Assembly: GCF_032854445.1 (NCBI RefSeq)
Contig: NC_088297.1
Coordinates: 8,173,375 to 8,237,374 of the forward strand
Direction: 5' to 3'
DNA: 64,000 nt
Origin: Liolophura sinensis
Lineage: Eukaryota; Mollusca; Polyplacophora; Chitonida; Chitonidae
Shown one piece after another: positions 34,801-48,195 of this stretch. The stretch's first letter is position 1; each line of letters begins with the position of its first letter. The position numbers and the translations under genes are program-made. The notes beneath the pieces were generated by a model, which saw nothing but the letters and a program-made list of their open reading frames with translations, searched no databases and was not told the origin of the DNA.

Positions 34801-34940
34801 TGAACTTGCTTCTGGATATCTACTATATGCACGTATGACAAAATTGTAAATGTAAAATACATGCACAATAACTGCGAGAATTACCTCCCTTGCATTAGTC
34901 TGGTAAAGAAGAAAACCCAAGTGCATTTCATGGTCGCCAT
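31087..34940 (-). CDS. Gene C (tentative): small secreted Cys-rich protein
   Basis: Exon 1 at 34885..34940 begins in the strong context CACCATGG, 73 bases below a TATA box. It encodes a hydrophobic leader ([15 protein letters not shown]) and ends at GTAATT, phase 2. Exon 2, 33535..33647, begins in the matching phase, encodes [19 protein letters not shown] and ends at a good GTAAGG donor; its acceptor has a poor pyrimidine tract, and 33614 (GAAAAG, same codon) is an alternative. A possible last exon, 31087..31205, follows acceptor ACCCCCAG, joins in phase and stays open for 38 codons to TGA. The full model is about 95 residues. I recognise no family, and nothing besides phase and splice sites supports the joining. 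Exon 1 is the strongest part and exon 3 the weakest. Confidence 0.38.
31290..31391 (+). repeat. Sequence duplicated across the assembly gap (left copy)
   Basis: AAAACACCACTCACTCTAGT through AACACCAATCAAATAAA, repeated at 31592..31690 with two or three differences. Ends with a family 1 SINE tail fragment. Confidence 0.85.
31392..31591. other. Assembly gap (200 N)
   Basis: Exactly 200 N. A round number usually denotes an unknown length. Confidence 0.98.
31592..31700 (+). repeat. Sequence duplicated across the assembly gap (right copy)
   Basis: Same 100 bp as 31290..31391, directly after the N run. Confidence 0.85.
31794..31866. repeat. (AT)n microsatellite
   Basis: About 70 bp of pure AT. 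Confidence 0.95.
32357..32516 (-). repeat. SINE family 1 copy, 3' part
   Basis: TTATTTATTTGTTTGGTG, then ACGACGGCTGCCAGCATTAT and CACGACCATCCGCAGGTTGC. Confidence 0.72.
32549..32666. repeat. (ATGT)n microsatellite
   Basis: About 29 tetranucleotide units with AATG and TTTG interruptions, joined to the tail of the SINE at 32655. Confidence 0.93.
32655..32990 (-). repeat. SINE family 3 copy
   Basis: Reverse copy of the 9835 element, from the tail (TTTAACGTCGTACTTAATAC) to the head (ATGGTTTGATCCCGGGTCTC). An ATGT microsatellite abuts its tail. Confidence 0.7.
34265..34560 (+). repeat. SINE family 3 copy
   Basis: Carries GTGTCAGCGTAATGTGACTG and the tail ACTGAAAAATTGTTAAGTAC. The head is degraded. 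It lies upstream of gene C exon 2 inside the proposed intron. Confidence 0.65.
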
Positions 34941-35006
34941 GGTGATGTCAGAATCAATTTCAGGAGTGGATTCTTCCGGTAGATCTTGTTCTTCTTGACT
35001 CCGTAG

Positions 35007-35013
35007 CTTTATA
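35007..35013 (-). promoter_or_regulatory. TATA box of gene C
   Basis: TATAAAG on the minus strand, 73 bases before the candidate ATG, the spacing expected for a leader of about 40 bases. Confidence 0.45.
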
Positions 35014-38000
35014 AGACGAAATAAAAGTACGAAAGGTTACCAGAGGTGTGATGCATGTATACGTGGATAACAGGGCGGTAAGCTGCCCGATTTACATGAA
35101 CGCCTCTGGGACTTGGGGTTGGTGGTGGTGGTGCGAATATTCTGTATGCGGAACTCTGTGGTGCCACAGGATGTACCCCACCACAAAAAGTGATGGCACA
35201 GGCTTGGCCCGTGAACCCTAAGTGGCCCGAGGGGTTCTGTGCGATTTGAAGGGGAGTAAAATGAAAACGTATAACAATTTATACCAAGCGTTCATTTCAC
35301 AATGTATGCATAGTCCGGAGACTGGAGTGAGTGTCCAGAGGTTGTCTGTGCATCGGAAAACATGAAGCACTGACCACAAAGAGATCTTAGACTTGCCTCA
35401 AAATTTCAAATCAGTTTGTAAAAATAAAAAAAATGTCATTTCTTACGTAACAAGTTCAAAATATTGCTTAACAGTGTAAATTTTGAGAAAGCTATTGTAA
35501 AACAAATTTCATTTTAAAATAACGGAAAGGAACATACCAAGTTTAAATCTCTCACAGGTATGAGGGCTTTTTATTTAGTTATCGGAAGACGACGTCAATG
35601 TGTATACATTTCTTTATTGTTCGCTTCTTTTCCTTCAGAAGACGACGTCTGTGTGCCTACATATGTGATATCGATTATCATTATGCATATTTACAGTTTT
35701 GTCACAATTAACAACAGAAAAGGATAACCATGCAGATTTTCATAAATAACGGAATGGCATCATTTCACAAAAGAAAAAAAAACAATATTATAATTGACAC
35801 TTTTGTACATGCACTAGCTGTTTTGTTTTTTTTGGTTTTTTTTTTGCAAGTGCTCGTGATAGTCGACACAAGTGACGCTTGTGATCATGTGGCAGCTAAT
35901 ATTGTGGAGTCTTTAGTGCAAACATTTACGTAACACGCGGACGACTGGTACAGCATCAAACGGGTTTTTACATTTTAATATTGTGACCTAAAAAGTTTAA
36001 ATAGTTACAAGTGTTTTGGGGTACAATGAACCCTCAGGCATGATGACAATTCAAGTCCAATGTCAGTAGAGCGAGTTTAGCTGTAGGGAGTTTCTAGGAG
36101 CCAATAACCGAACTATACCCCCTACCCCCTCTCACCCCACCCTCTATTTTAAGGAAGTTACTTGATAACCGCAAATCTGTGATCTGTAAGATTATTTTTA
36201 AAATTAGTTTTAACAGGATCATGTCTATCCGGATACATTGCTCGCTTTTGTTTTCTTCGATCTGACCTTCGAATACTGGCCTACGAGAAATTTCGATGTC
36301 AGTAATTCCAGCAGCGCTTGCGAGCAAATATATCCCAAATAGAGAGATATTGTGCAAGGAATTTGAAAGAGTGTACCCTTATGTCCGGAACAGACCAGTC
36401 TAACAACAGGTCGGTAGCAGTAGCATGTATTGCGTAGTTTCCCCTCCATGTTTTATCATGAAGGAAGAGGTGTTCGCGAGTATCCCACAGTCCGACGCCT
36501 GCATGCAGTGTGTCTACCAGCCCCTGTCATACAACGATAGTGATAACAAAGTGCCGTTGGGTTATTTCTCTATTATGTAAAAGAATTTCAAGAAAACTTA
36601 ACAGACCTTATCATATTTTGGTGGGTATATTTATATAGGGCGGGTGAACGACTCCTAATTAGGTTGAAATGTTTACGATTCCTTCTTACATGTACTCGCA
36701 TTTATGACATTATAGAAACTCATTACCGTCACGTAATTTTTCCTACAGTGCCTTGTGGCCTTACTGAATTTGTAAGACATCTTCAATCTATACACCACTT
36801 ATCAGACGCAGACGGTCTTCTGCCTCGGAGGCAAAGACCGTATGAATTAAAGAGGACAAAAAAAAATTGTCAGTGACAGCCTTTAGGTTTCATGCTTGCG
36901 TGAACTGTGATGTCTAAACAAGACTTGTCACAGAGCGAATTGTGAAGAGATGAACTGATACGTCATGTGCCCTTGAAATTTCAATGTCATCACTTGACTA
37001 AACAGCTGAAACACCTGACTTTTTATCGGACTATAGGACTTCACATTAAGCAACAAAACAAGAAATAACCACTCCTCAATTACTGGGCTTAATTCGCTGA
37101 CAGCATTAGGCTGTGATTTTGCGGAATTGACATACAGAATCACGCAACTCTATCTGCCCTAATAATTTAGCATTCATTAAGTCACACATGTACCAGAAGT
37201 CTTAGACAACAAGTTATGACACGATTCTCTTCTTGTTTTAACAGTCACTTATTGATATCATATATAGTTAAAAATATTGGATACAGAAGATCGCAGCATG
37301 GGAGTAAACCCTCCGCAGTGATGCCAGAGTGATGGCTGGCGAATGGTCACACGCAACCGGGAACTCAATCATCAGAAACTCCTGATAATAACAAATAATG
37401 ACAAATTTCACTACGGAGGGTTTCTAATTCCCCACTTAATGAAATTTGAAGAAAAACTGTGTAAGATATATTAATAAATAGAAGTAAAATGCTTACCATC
37501 TCCACAATAAGTACCATGGTGCTTTGGAGAAGAAAATAAACCCAGTTTTTGGAACAGATATGGATGGAAACTGCCCTGCATTCTGTTAATAATTCAGACA
37601 CATTATTAAAAGCTGGTCAAGTGTAATATAGGGTAAATACATGTATTAATGGAAGTATTTCGAAGCAATACTCTCAGAAGTTGAAAGTCTTGCAGATACA
37701 GAAGAACTCTGAGAAATATAGTCATATTAACATTTCAGATTTGTGTATTTCGAGTCTCACTATGGTTTTCAGCACTTATTCAGTGATTATAAGATTATCA
37801 TCTTTGAGCAAATTTACTTCTATATATATAGCAGCATAAGACTGAACCACACTGCAATGTTAATTAGCCTGAATTCAGCAGTAATTCATTATCACATGAG
37901 TCAGTCGACGGCTGCCCTTGATCTCTAACACCAGACTGTACCAGTCGTTTGTTAATTGAGGCTTATACAGCCCCGGGGGGCGGGTCGAGGATCAGACTCT

Positions 38001-40559
38001 CCCTGGTCGTACCACACGCTGGACTAAATGCTGAGGTACCCTCGCTCCAATGACAGTGACGAATGTTAGCTTAGGTACAAATATAAACAGCCTGCATGCA
38101 TGTATTCACACTTCACGTGTATCTCTCGGGATGTTATGAAATTCTCGTGTGATTGATTATTTTGGGATTGCCAAAATCCAACAAACAGGTAACTCGGTGG
38201 GCATGATTATCGACGAAATCTTCTGTAGATATATATTCTAAACTTATATGAACAAGTACAATAAATTTCACATTTTACTAATTAAACTTAAGGTAAAGCA
38301 ATTCATTGCAGTGTATTTTGACAATCGTAACACTGTTTATTCCCGTACACTTGCCAAAATTATACATCATAATTTGTATTTGAATGAAATAATGATGGAG
38401 AATCAATGTAATAGGCTCTACCGGGCACCTTTCTCGAAATGTACTTTACATGAAATTTTGAGTAATAGAGTAAACTAGAGGTTTCCAAGCGTCTTCTTAA
38501 CATGCATTGAAAGGGCATAATGGAAACAAGCATTGGCATGTCTCTAAAATTGTAAATGATAAGAATAACATACCGGTATTAACATACCATAATATTTTAA
38601 GCACTCACTTTCAAGAAGTTGGTGGTATTCCTTTCTAAAACCTCTCGTTAAAATGTATGTTATGCAAAGTTAAAGTTCAAATATAACAAGTAATTATAAC
38701 AAAACGTGCAATGCATTTTACGACATGTCCCTTATATAACAGTTCTTTATAAAACCTCAAATTAACACGAGTATGATAAATGAAAACTGGTCACACATAA
38801 TCCCGACGATTCTCACCGTTCCACTGTTTCGGAAATAGATAAGTTTGTTCCATCGTTTCAAAATCTTATTCTGTAATTTACGTAATGTTGGGACACTTAA
38901 ATCAAGAATGTGTGACTTTACAACAAAACTGACATAACAAAAAGAAGAAAAAAAAAACAGATATACGCTAATCAAAACCACACTGAAAATGAATCATATG
39001 AAAGGAAAAACTGCTTTTGAAAACCCAACCGAGAGATGCTCGAAGCAAATCGCAGCTTACGGTTAAAGGCGGTAAGAAAATATCAATGAATATTTTGAAG
39101 AAATTCTTACCGAAAACATGACTTGAAAATTGCTGCAAGAATTCCGCTTCCTTTAGGCTTCACTAACTCAGCATTCAGCAGCTCTCTAGTGGAGACGTCT
39201 TGTACTACATGGAGTCAAGCAAACCCAGACGGGCTGAGTATCCAGCCAACTGTCTACTGATAAGCCCATCATGAATATGTAGCACATATTTTGTGAATGG
39301 ATAAGAGACAGAGCCAAGCTAGATTTTTTAATTTCATTCATAAATTTATGTTCTGTTTATTGTGGTTAACCACAAAGAAGGGATCCAACCAATCAGCGCC
39401 AGAGTTGGACCTAATTATTTTTACGACTGAGAGTGAATTTTTTCCAAAGCGAGACTATGTTGTACCAGACGGAGAAGTTCGCCCTATCGTCGACCAGTTG
39501 GACAGTGGCAAAACTCAGCCAACATCTCAATTCAGCTCACACGGTTTTGAAGCTATTAATTAAGGAATTTTAATCGAATTTTATTGTTTCCTGGTCTTTG
39601 CCATATGTTTCTCCACGTGTATGCACGATCATGGTTTACATTGCTAGATATAGCGTAAAAATATTTAAAAAATAAACAACTTTGTTATTGTGCAGATCTT
39701 TTCCATGAGTTTATGTCATCACACACTTCAATGTGACTCATCTCTATCCTCGATAAAAAGTGAAAAGGGTTATTGCTTGACCCACGACCTTCCTGGTTTC
39801 TGCGTTGTTTGTAAGAAAGTTGCTTCAGCGGAGTTTGAGAAATATTTGACAAACGAAAGCCAGTTTTAGCTTTATTTAACAGCATTGTGTGTATTCCTAC
39901 AGGAATTATTGCAATTTGAATTATATAACAAAAGGTTGCACGGAGAGAAAGGAACTTCATTCTGTTAGTGAGCAATGTCAGGCATCTTTTATTGATCCAG
40001 TGTGGTCTCTTGTTTATGTCAACAGCCTGGATTTTAAGGGAATTAACTCCATTTAATTGATATGCAAAGCAAAGCGCTTGCTTTTGTCTACAATATGTCG
40101 TACACAATTTTTTAAATCATATCCACAAATATACAGCGAATACAGCAATGTCATGTTTAAGATCCGTTTATCCCCTATTTACTTTCATTTGCCTTGCAAT
40201 CATTTTGGAATAAACAGCAAAAAAGTGGGAAAAAAAACTTAGTTTTACTTTGCAACTAACCTTCTCATTTCACATGTACGTATATACATGTAACTTACAT
40301 ATCCGTACTAATTATCACCTAAATTTCCCCTAATTCACAAGCCCTGGAACCTTTTGCAAATGATCAGCAATAACCATCCAACATTTTCGAACAAATATTG
40401 AAGTAATTTTCTTCATCCGGATAATCCAGCTTGGGCTACACATTGGACTTTTAGAGTCGCTACAGTGTTGATCAAATCAAAGCCTTACCTGAACAATCTT
40501 CTGATAAGAGATCCAATAACTCTTTCTATGATCATATATAATACAGAAATATAAAGCAC
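35014..40559. other. Region upstream of gene C without recognised gene
   Basis: AT-rich. Two similar GAAGACGACGTC words at 35585 and 35638. Nothing else supported. Confidence 0.45.
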
Positions 40560-41445
40560 ATTGTGGTCAGATAATTTGAAGCACCAGGCATATCATGTAT
40601 CGGATGTAGAAAGTACATGATGGCTTCATGTCAGATAATTTGGAGTCCCAGGTATATGGTTATATCACAGAGACGTAGAAAGTACACGGTGACCTCATGT
40701 TAGATAAGTTGGAGTCTCAGGTATACGGTATATCATAAAGACGTAGAAAGTAAACGGTGGCCTCATATCGGATAATTTGGAGTCCCTCGTATATGGTATA
40801 TCACAGAGACGTAGAAAGTACACGGTGACCTCATGTTAGATAAGTTGGAGTCTCAGGTATATGGTATATCATAAAGACGTAGAAAGTAAACGGTGGCCTC
40901 ATATCGGATAATTTGGAGTCCCTCGTATATGGTATATCACAGAGACGTAGAAAGTACACGGTGACCTCATGTTAGATAAGTTGGAGCGCCATGTATATGT
41001 TATATCACAGACGCGTAGAAAGCACACGGTGGCCTCATGTCAGATAAGTTGGAGTGCCAGGTATATGGTATATCACAGAGGCGTAGAAAGCACACGGTGG
41101 CCTCGTGTCAGATGATTTGAAATACCAGCTATGTCACATATCACAGAGACGTAGAAATCAGACGGTGGCCTCATGTCAGATATGTTGGAGTCCCAGGTAT
41201 ATGGTATATCACAGAGACGTAGAAAGTACACGGTGACCTCATGTTAGATAATTTGGAGTCCCAGGTATATGGTATATCACAGAGACGTAGAAATAAGACG
41301 GTGGCCCCATGTTAGATAAGTTGGAGTGCCAGGTATATGGTATATCACAGAGACGTAGAAAGCAGAGGGTGGCCTCATGTCAGGTAACTTGAAATCTCAG
41401 CTATGTCAGATATCACAGAGACGTAGAAAACACACGGTGGCCTCA
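40560..41445. repeat. 68-bp tandem array, ~13 copies
   Basis: GTAGAAAG words recur at 40675, 40743, 40811, 40879, 40947, 41015, 41083, 41151, 41219, 41287, 41355 and 41423, a strict 68-bp period. Consensus words: GGAGTCCCAGGTATATGG, ATATCACAGAGACGTAGAAA. A 136-bp higher-order alternation is visible between 40675 and 40947. Confidence 0.92.
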
Positions 41446-42574
41446 TGTCCCAGGCGTGTCACTTTAGTTTTTGGATGTACTCCACATGTCATAAATATTC
41501 ATAAGGTTCCTAAAGTAATAAACCTACTTGAAAATGTCATAGTCCAGAGTAAATTCATTCTGAGTATGATAGAAGGTTTATACTCTAACCTAGAATTGGA
41601 GACGTGAATAAGCCGAGCTGCTTCCATGTTCTCCAGTGTGCATAGACTTCCATCATTCCAACATTGCTTTAGAGTAGAATACGTATGCTTCCAACATCAA
41701 GATGCTACACCACAGTTAACCTCATTGAGCTGCGTCGGCATTCATAAGAGTGAGGTTCCAAGCAGATGAGCATCACCTGAAAACATACCTCATTGTGCAA
41801 ATCTTGGTGTCCTGCTCAGAGCACATGCATTCCATTTGCCCCCAATATTTTTATGCTTCTTTTAGAAAATAAGAGTAAATTCACTGAAGTTATGTAAGAA
41901 GCTATACATCTATACATGTTAATGCCTCTCCTTCCAAAAGCCATTTTCATAGTAAAATCCCACAATGAAACCTTTCATACAGTGTACATCTCATCGACAC
42001 GATCCACAAAAGATGTACTAACTTTTAAGAAAATACGTGTCTATATATATGGGGAAGAGGTACATTTTTATTAACATTTTAATTTGAGATAATTGGGAAA
42101 GGGCTGTTACTAGGTGTAACGAAAAAATTGGACACAATGTAACCCGCGATCATTTTTTTTTCTTTTTGCATGCGGAGACGTTTGTCAGAAGCGGAGGCTG
42201 ACTTTTCCAAATCACGTGACGTCGTAATAAGGCCACCACTCGGCACGGTTCCGCACTAAAGAGTACGGAGAGAGCTGCCTAGCCATATCAGCCACTCCGT
42301 CCCATCTCTGGACAATTTTTTTGACAGAAGTCAATGGACTGAATCTTTTTTGGATTATTTTAGGTCAACACAGTCAGCAGCAGATCGGGCTGTTTCAGTG
42401 ATAATACTGATATGAGAATTCACAGATGTCAAAATTTGAAAGTAAAAAAAGAATAAAAAATGGGGAAAAAATCAGACACATTTAAAAGAAGCACGTCATT
42501 GGTCGATACAGGGATTCACTCAGATGCAGGGATGTTTTACATGATCTGCTAATCTGTGTTTGCTTTGATTTTTG

Positions 42575-42900
42575 AGGGTGTGAGTGAGTGCTTGGGGTTT
42601 AACGTTGTACTAACGTTAATTCTTCAGTCATATGACGAAGAAGGAATCTTTAGAGTGCATGTAATGTGCCTCCTCGTTGCTGAACGGATTTCCACTGATC
42701 TTATATCTAGTGCTGCTTCACTGAGACGCCTTACCGAAGGCAAGTAAGCCTCACAGCCCGAGCCATTATACTGATACGGTTCAACCAGTCTTTGCACTAT
42801 CCCTTCATTCTGAACGCCAAGCGAGGAAGTTATAACTTCCTCTTTCAAGGTTCTAGGTGTGACTCGACCCAGGATTGACCCTGGATATACCGCTCCCGAA
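42575..42900 (-). repeat. SINE family 2 copy with head remnant
   Basis: Same body as the copies at 120 and 16318, ending in CCCAGGATTGACCCTGG, the B-box region read on the plus strand. Confidence 0.72.
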
Positions 42901-43699
42901 TGATTTTGGAAGTTGTAGTGACTGATGGTTTCGAATCAAAAAATCACACAACAAAACAGATTGTGTTTTGCTTCTACGTTTTTCCATTTTTCCTTTTGAA
43001 GTTTGTGTTAAACGTCGTTTTGGGAATTAGCCTTGCGATTATTGACCTGTACGAATGTTCTCTCTCTGAAGAAAGTTTCACGAACACATTTTGAGACAGC
43101 GTTTCCGACAGCTGTAAGAAGATACTAGTATAGTCCAGCCATTAGTCTCAAATGGAAACAAGACGAAATCGTCTAGCTTCCATGCCACTCCAAGGATGGA
43201 TTCTTAAAATCGGACAATTGAGAAATAATATAACGCCAGGGATGGCTTTTGATTTCTTGTGGACGGAAATGAAGTGTAATGTAAATGTAATACTATGTAT
43301 ATTTGGTACGGAATTGAGTCATACCTTATTTTCTATTTTACAGCGCAATTTACAAACCTTTTTTTCTTATACTGGACATGTCATGTGAGTTATGGACCAC
43401 TGGAAGAGAAATTTAAGAATCCTCGAAAATATTAACACCCAAAGCCGATGAAGCTATGCATAGACCTCTTCCAAAGAGAAACTTTCGTCTTGTGTTCATG
43501 AACAACGGATGTACATTGCTAGAATGTAAGTTATTTAAGCGATCTAGATATGTATCTATCTTTTCAACAGATACCAACACATCTTAATGACAACAACAAC
43601 CTATGTACGTACCACGCACGGCTCTGATAGTACTGAGCTAATTTAATATACTTTTTCAGGTAGTTTTTATTAGCGAGCTACTACAAATCTCTTGAAGTC

Positions 43700-43855
43700 A
43701 ATTAATTAATTAATTTATTTATTTCATTGGTGTTTTACGCCATACTCAGGAATATTTCACTTCTACGAGGGCAACCAGCATTATAGTGGGTGGAAACCGG
43801 GCACAGCCCTGGGGAAACCTATGACCATCCGCAGGTTGTCTTCAGGTCAAATTGT
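43700..43855 (-). repeat. SINE family 1 copy, 3' part
   Basis: TTTATTTCATTGGTGTTTTA, GTGGGTGGAAACCGGGCACA and GACCATCCGCAGGTTG identify it. Confidence 0.7.
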
Positions 43856-46667
43856 AAACCAGAGAATTAACATCAGCATGTTTTTTCACCGTGGACAAAT
43901 GTTTAACTTTTTCATAATTTTTTGCAAAGAATTGCAGTATATATACTCCCAGAAATATACATGTGGCGGGAACATATTACGCTGTACACAAAAGCAAATT
44001 AGAAACATAATACGCTGTGAATAATCAAGATATCATGTGAACAAATATTGTTACGCACGGTACCATAATAATCACTTGCACTGCAAAACGCAGGTTCTTT
44101 GCTTATGATGAGTAAGCTGGAGAGACAAGATATGTGGTTATATCACACGTGGCATGCTGACTTAGGGTTCGAAGTGAAAGGGTGACAATCCAGAGAATGT
44201 CAAACAGCGCTATTGTCAACCTTGTGCAATAACATGACGTCCCTTCAGCCTTCTCCTGCATGTTAACGTGCATTATTTGAGACAAGAGTCAACGAACGCT
44301 GATGAATTCATATTGTCTTTTTTTTGACAGAGTGACCTTGAATTCATACTCGACATTTTATGTTGATTGCTCAAATACAGCGCCCTTAGCCACGTGGGTA
44401 TAACCGTACTCCCTTATCCCCCCCCCCCCTGAGTGCCATGGTGTGAAGTAGAGCGACATGACATAATTCAGCTAAATGCTAAAAAAAAAAGTCAGCTGAT
44501 GAACAAAGAATTTAACGTAAAGCTCCACAATTCGTAGTTTTATACACAACTTTTTATTAAAAAAATAATAATAATGAGCTGGCGTTGATCTGGATTTCCA
44601 TCTTTATGTGAATTTTTGTGTTTCGTTCCGTTCCATTTAGGCCGTAACGTAAGCATAAAATAAAACGTGTGCGCATAGCTGTGCAGCACTGGTTACAAGT
44701 TTTTCCCGTATGCACATTCTTACAGAATGCTCTGATTGACATGTACATTTATATTACGCCAACGCTATATAAATTCGTAACTTTGCTAACCTATTTTTTG
44801 TTCACTGGATGCTTTGCGCCGAACTTAGGATTCTCTGTAATTTTCGGTGTCATCCATTGGCCAGAAACACCAGAGGTGATGACGTACCCGTCACAATATC
44901 ACACCAAAGACACAGCAGCATTCAACCAATCGTCAGCGCCATCTCTGTTCGGAATTTCCTGTATTCGTGTTGCAAAGGAGACAGAGGTAACCACGTGTAC
45001 AATGACATTGCATTATCAAAGAGGAACAAAATGCAATGCAGTGCAATGCTGATGTATTTATCTTGATGTAAAAAAAGAGCCTGAATCATTGCGCGAAATG
45101 ACTTCAGCGAGAAGACCGCTATTAAGTTTAGGAATCCAGGAAGCAAACATTCTGATACGATACATGGCTGTTTGCTATAATTCAAAACAAATCAAAACTA
45201 AGTGCAACACAATTACACTGTCAGAAGTCAAATTCACACCTTGTGCAAACGTTTGTTGAACTCTTGAAACTGAAATATCGAACAAAAAAAACATTATTCA
45301 GAATGAAGCTAAGCAAAATTACCGGTTTTGAATCACGTCACAAATACTACCCTTTTGCACATTCGCCGACTCCCTTTGGGTGTCTTTTGTATTTTACACG
45401 TCGTCAAACATTTGAAAAAAACATTTGCAGTGATAGATACTGTGTATAAATGTGTTGTCATCTGTTAGTAATGTCTGTATTTCTTGCTTTTCTGCGGCCA
45501 TATGGTCTACATTGAAGTTATAAACTTCCAACACGGATACGTGAACTAGAGATTTTTATCAAAATTCGCTTAAATTTGCAACACCTTTCTAAAAATATAC
45601 ATCGTTAATTGCAAAGAAATGGGTCATCAGAGTAGTCCTGGCCTCACTTCAAACGCGTCAAGTAAATATTTCTGAAATATTATTTACCAGTGTTAATAAA
45701 ATGCACTTGTTGCAATAAACTTTAAGCACAAGAATATGTGGAACGTGTGTTCAGTAATCATAAGTCGAGGAATCACCAAGTGATATTTTTCTGGCATCTA
45801 CGTGGGGATGGCTCGACTTCATCGTTATTATTGGAATGTTCTCTTTTTTCCTTTTAGCATCCTCAGCACCTTCTTATGATCCAGTTTAACAACTCTTTGA
45901 TATATTGTTTGTTTACGGAAACAAAGGATGGTGACGAAGAGAGACTGCACTGCATGTAGGATTTAAAAAACCCTTCATTTGCAAAAAAGTAAATGCCCGA
46001 CAAGCTTCACTCTATTAAGGACTTGAAGTAGTAAGTCATTAGATATACGCCCAATGGTCAAATAGACCCATGCCGCTGGGGAAAACTATACAAAAGGTGT
46101 TAGCGGTGTCAGGTTTCCTCAGTCTGTAACGCTGTGTCAATGTTCCTCGCCTATCTCACTTGAATGGATTTACATATTTTATGAGCGTTTGGTACATGGG
46201 GAAGCAAGGAACGAGTCACGATTATCTAAGTGCCGTAGGCGGGAGTTTGTTTGAGGATTTGCATAGCAAATTAGCGTCAAACTAAATGTCTTAAGTGTAT
46301 ACTAAACTGTGTAAGCCTGACTGAGAAGAATTTCGAATACTTCACAATGTGCTTTTCTGTTTAATACTGAATAGGCCAGTAGATATGTGGACAAAAAAAC
46401 AACAACAAAAATAACGAGAATTACATAAAAAAATTAAAGAATTGCGGAAGACAACGCGAAGACAAAAGCCTGGGTGATAACTTCCGTTGGTAAACAAATG
46501 CGGAACTGTACGATCTTGTCACGGTTCACGGCTGTCTCCGTCCCTCGGGGCAGTGAATGATAGGCCAAAGAAAAAAAAAAGAGAGAAATATACAAGGAAA
46601 AGAACTGCAACCAAATCTCCAGGCACGGAGAGGTCAGAGGGCAAAATTCACCAACACACCAATCTTC

Positions 46668-46676
46668 AATAAAAGG
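46668..46676 (+). promoter_or_regulatory. TATA-like element of gene B
   Basis: AATAAAAGG about 80 bases before the ATG. The start of transcription would fall near 46700. Weaker than the TATA boxes of genes A and C. Confidence 0.4.
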
Positions 46677-46750
46677 CGGACCCATTCCAGTGTAAGCAAC
46701 ACAACACCGACCAGAGCTTGATCCGAAACAACTCGATTAGAATCATCACT

Positions 46751-47005
46751 ATGGCCAACGTGTTGTTCAGCGCTCAGTCAGCCTTCGTCGTCCTTATGCT
46801 GATGTTTAGATTGTCCGGTTTGTCAATCGCTAGACCTGCTCAATCTTCTTCAGTTCAAGGGACAAAAGAAAGGTTGGCAATTCTGACAGCGATTAAACTC
46901 ACGCGAAAGTCTTACGATCTGGATATCTGCAACACAGGCTTGAGTTTATATTTATCCAGGAAGCGAATCAACAAGAAGAATTGTCGATTTACACTCATGG
47001 ATGCC
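46751..47005 (+). CDS. Gene B exon 1: signal peptide and propeptide start
   Basis: 85 codons, donor GTAAGT. Hydrophobic core AFVVLMLMF followed by a likely cleavage after LSGLSIA. The end ([15 protein letters not shown]) is homologous to gene A exon 1. Confidence 0.88.
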
Positions 47006-48132
47006 GTAAGTACTTTTTTCGTTTTTCTCTGTATTTAAAAAATACGCCCATGGGGTTCTAATTATTAGGAGATGACTTGGGGAAAACTGCGATTTGAAAT
47101 GAAAGCAAAAGTTTTCATTCGGTCAAATAATCAAACCGTTTATATTACAGAACTTGCTTGAACACTGATTAATAAACACCACTGCCAATGTGGAGCTCTT
47201 ATTTGATGTTAAAGTTTATTGAAAAATAACACATATCATAAAAACAAGTTTGAAAGAATCAAAAAGTTTAAAACGCCCATATAAATCATTCACATTCTTA
47301 CCTGGACTCACAGTCTACAACAATTTGTCCAGAGAGATTTGAAATGCGATGATGAGCACCGCATTATATCCATCGAAGATCGCTTTGTAATTTTCCTTTA
47401 TTTGTCTTTTCTCAAAAACCTAAAAGTGTATACCTTTTTGCAATGAGCTAGAAACACCTTCACAATACCATCAGCTCTATACTTAATGCTTTAAAGACAT
47501 TGCTTTTACTCCATGTCGCTAACGCCTCACAACACATTCGAGAATCACGCTTTCTCACGTTACAACAACAACAAAATCCCCAGCATAGTTATATCTACGA
47601 GTCCTGCGAACTTTGGTTTGTAACAATGATGAGCACATCCACACAGCTTGTCGTTTTTCGAGACATACCGCCTGCTGGTTTTCGCCCTCGGTCCTTGCAA
47701 TAGATAGCCCTTTGCGTCTGTCAGTTTGTTGTCGAAACACGCGTAGGTCAGCGAAGTTTAAAATGACCGCCAAACAGGTAGACGCATATAGTGTTCCATC
47801 CAGTTAACGCTGTCGTCTTGTGTCAAAGCGTACTCTCAGCGAGCAGTAATACAGCTAGCACTTAAAGAGGGTCGGACAGTAGTACCAGTGCACTGTCATC
47901 ACCCACCCTGTATCGTCTCTCATACAGTTTTCACACGAAACCTGCCAAACTCTGTGTTAAATGCGCTCACGCAGACACCGAATTACGTGAAAATCGATCA
48001 CGTACGTGAAATCGTCCACGTGTACTGTAAAGTATTGTGGACTGTAGGCAATGTACGTGTGTGTTTTAGTCACTCGTACATTGTGATAGCAGTCCGATAA
48101 GAGACGTTTTCACCTGTCTTAATAACCAAATA

Positions 48133-48195
<63 letters not shown>

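Larger units (their letters stand above)
41446..46667. other. Region upstream of gene B without recognised gene
   Basis: Contains SINEs at 42575 and 43700 and an E-box/CRE-like stretch TCACGTGACGTCG at 42212. No coding exon recognised. Confidence 0.45.
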
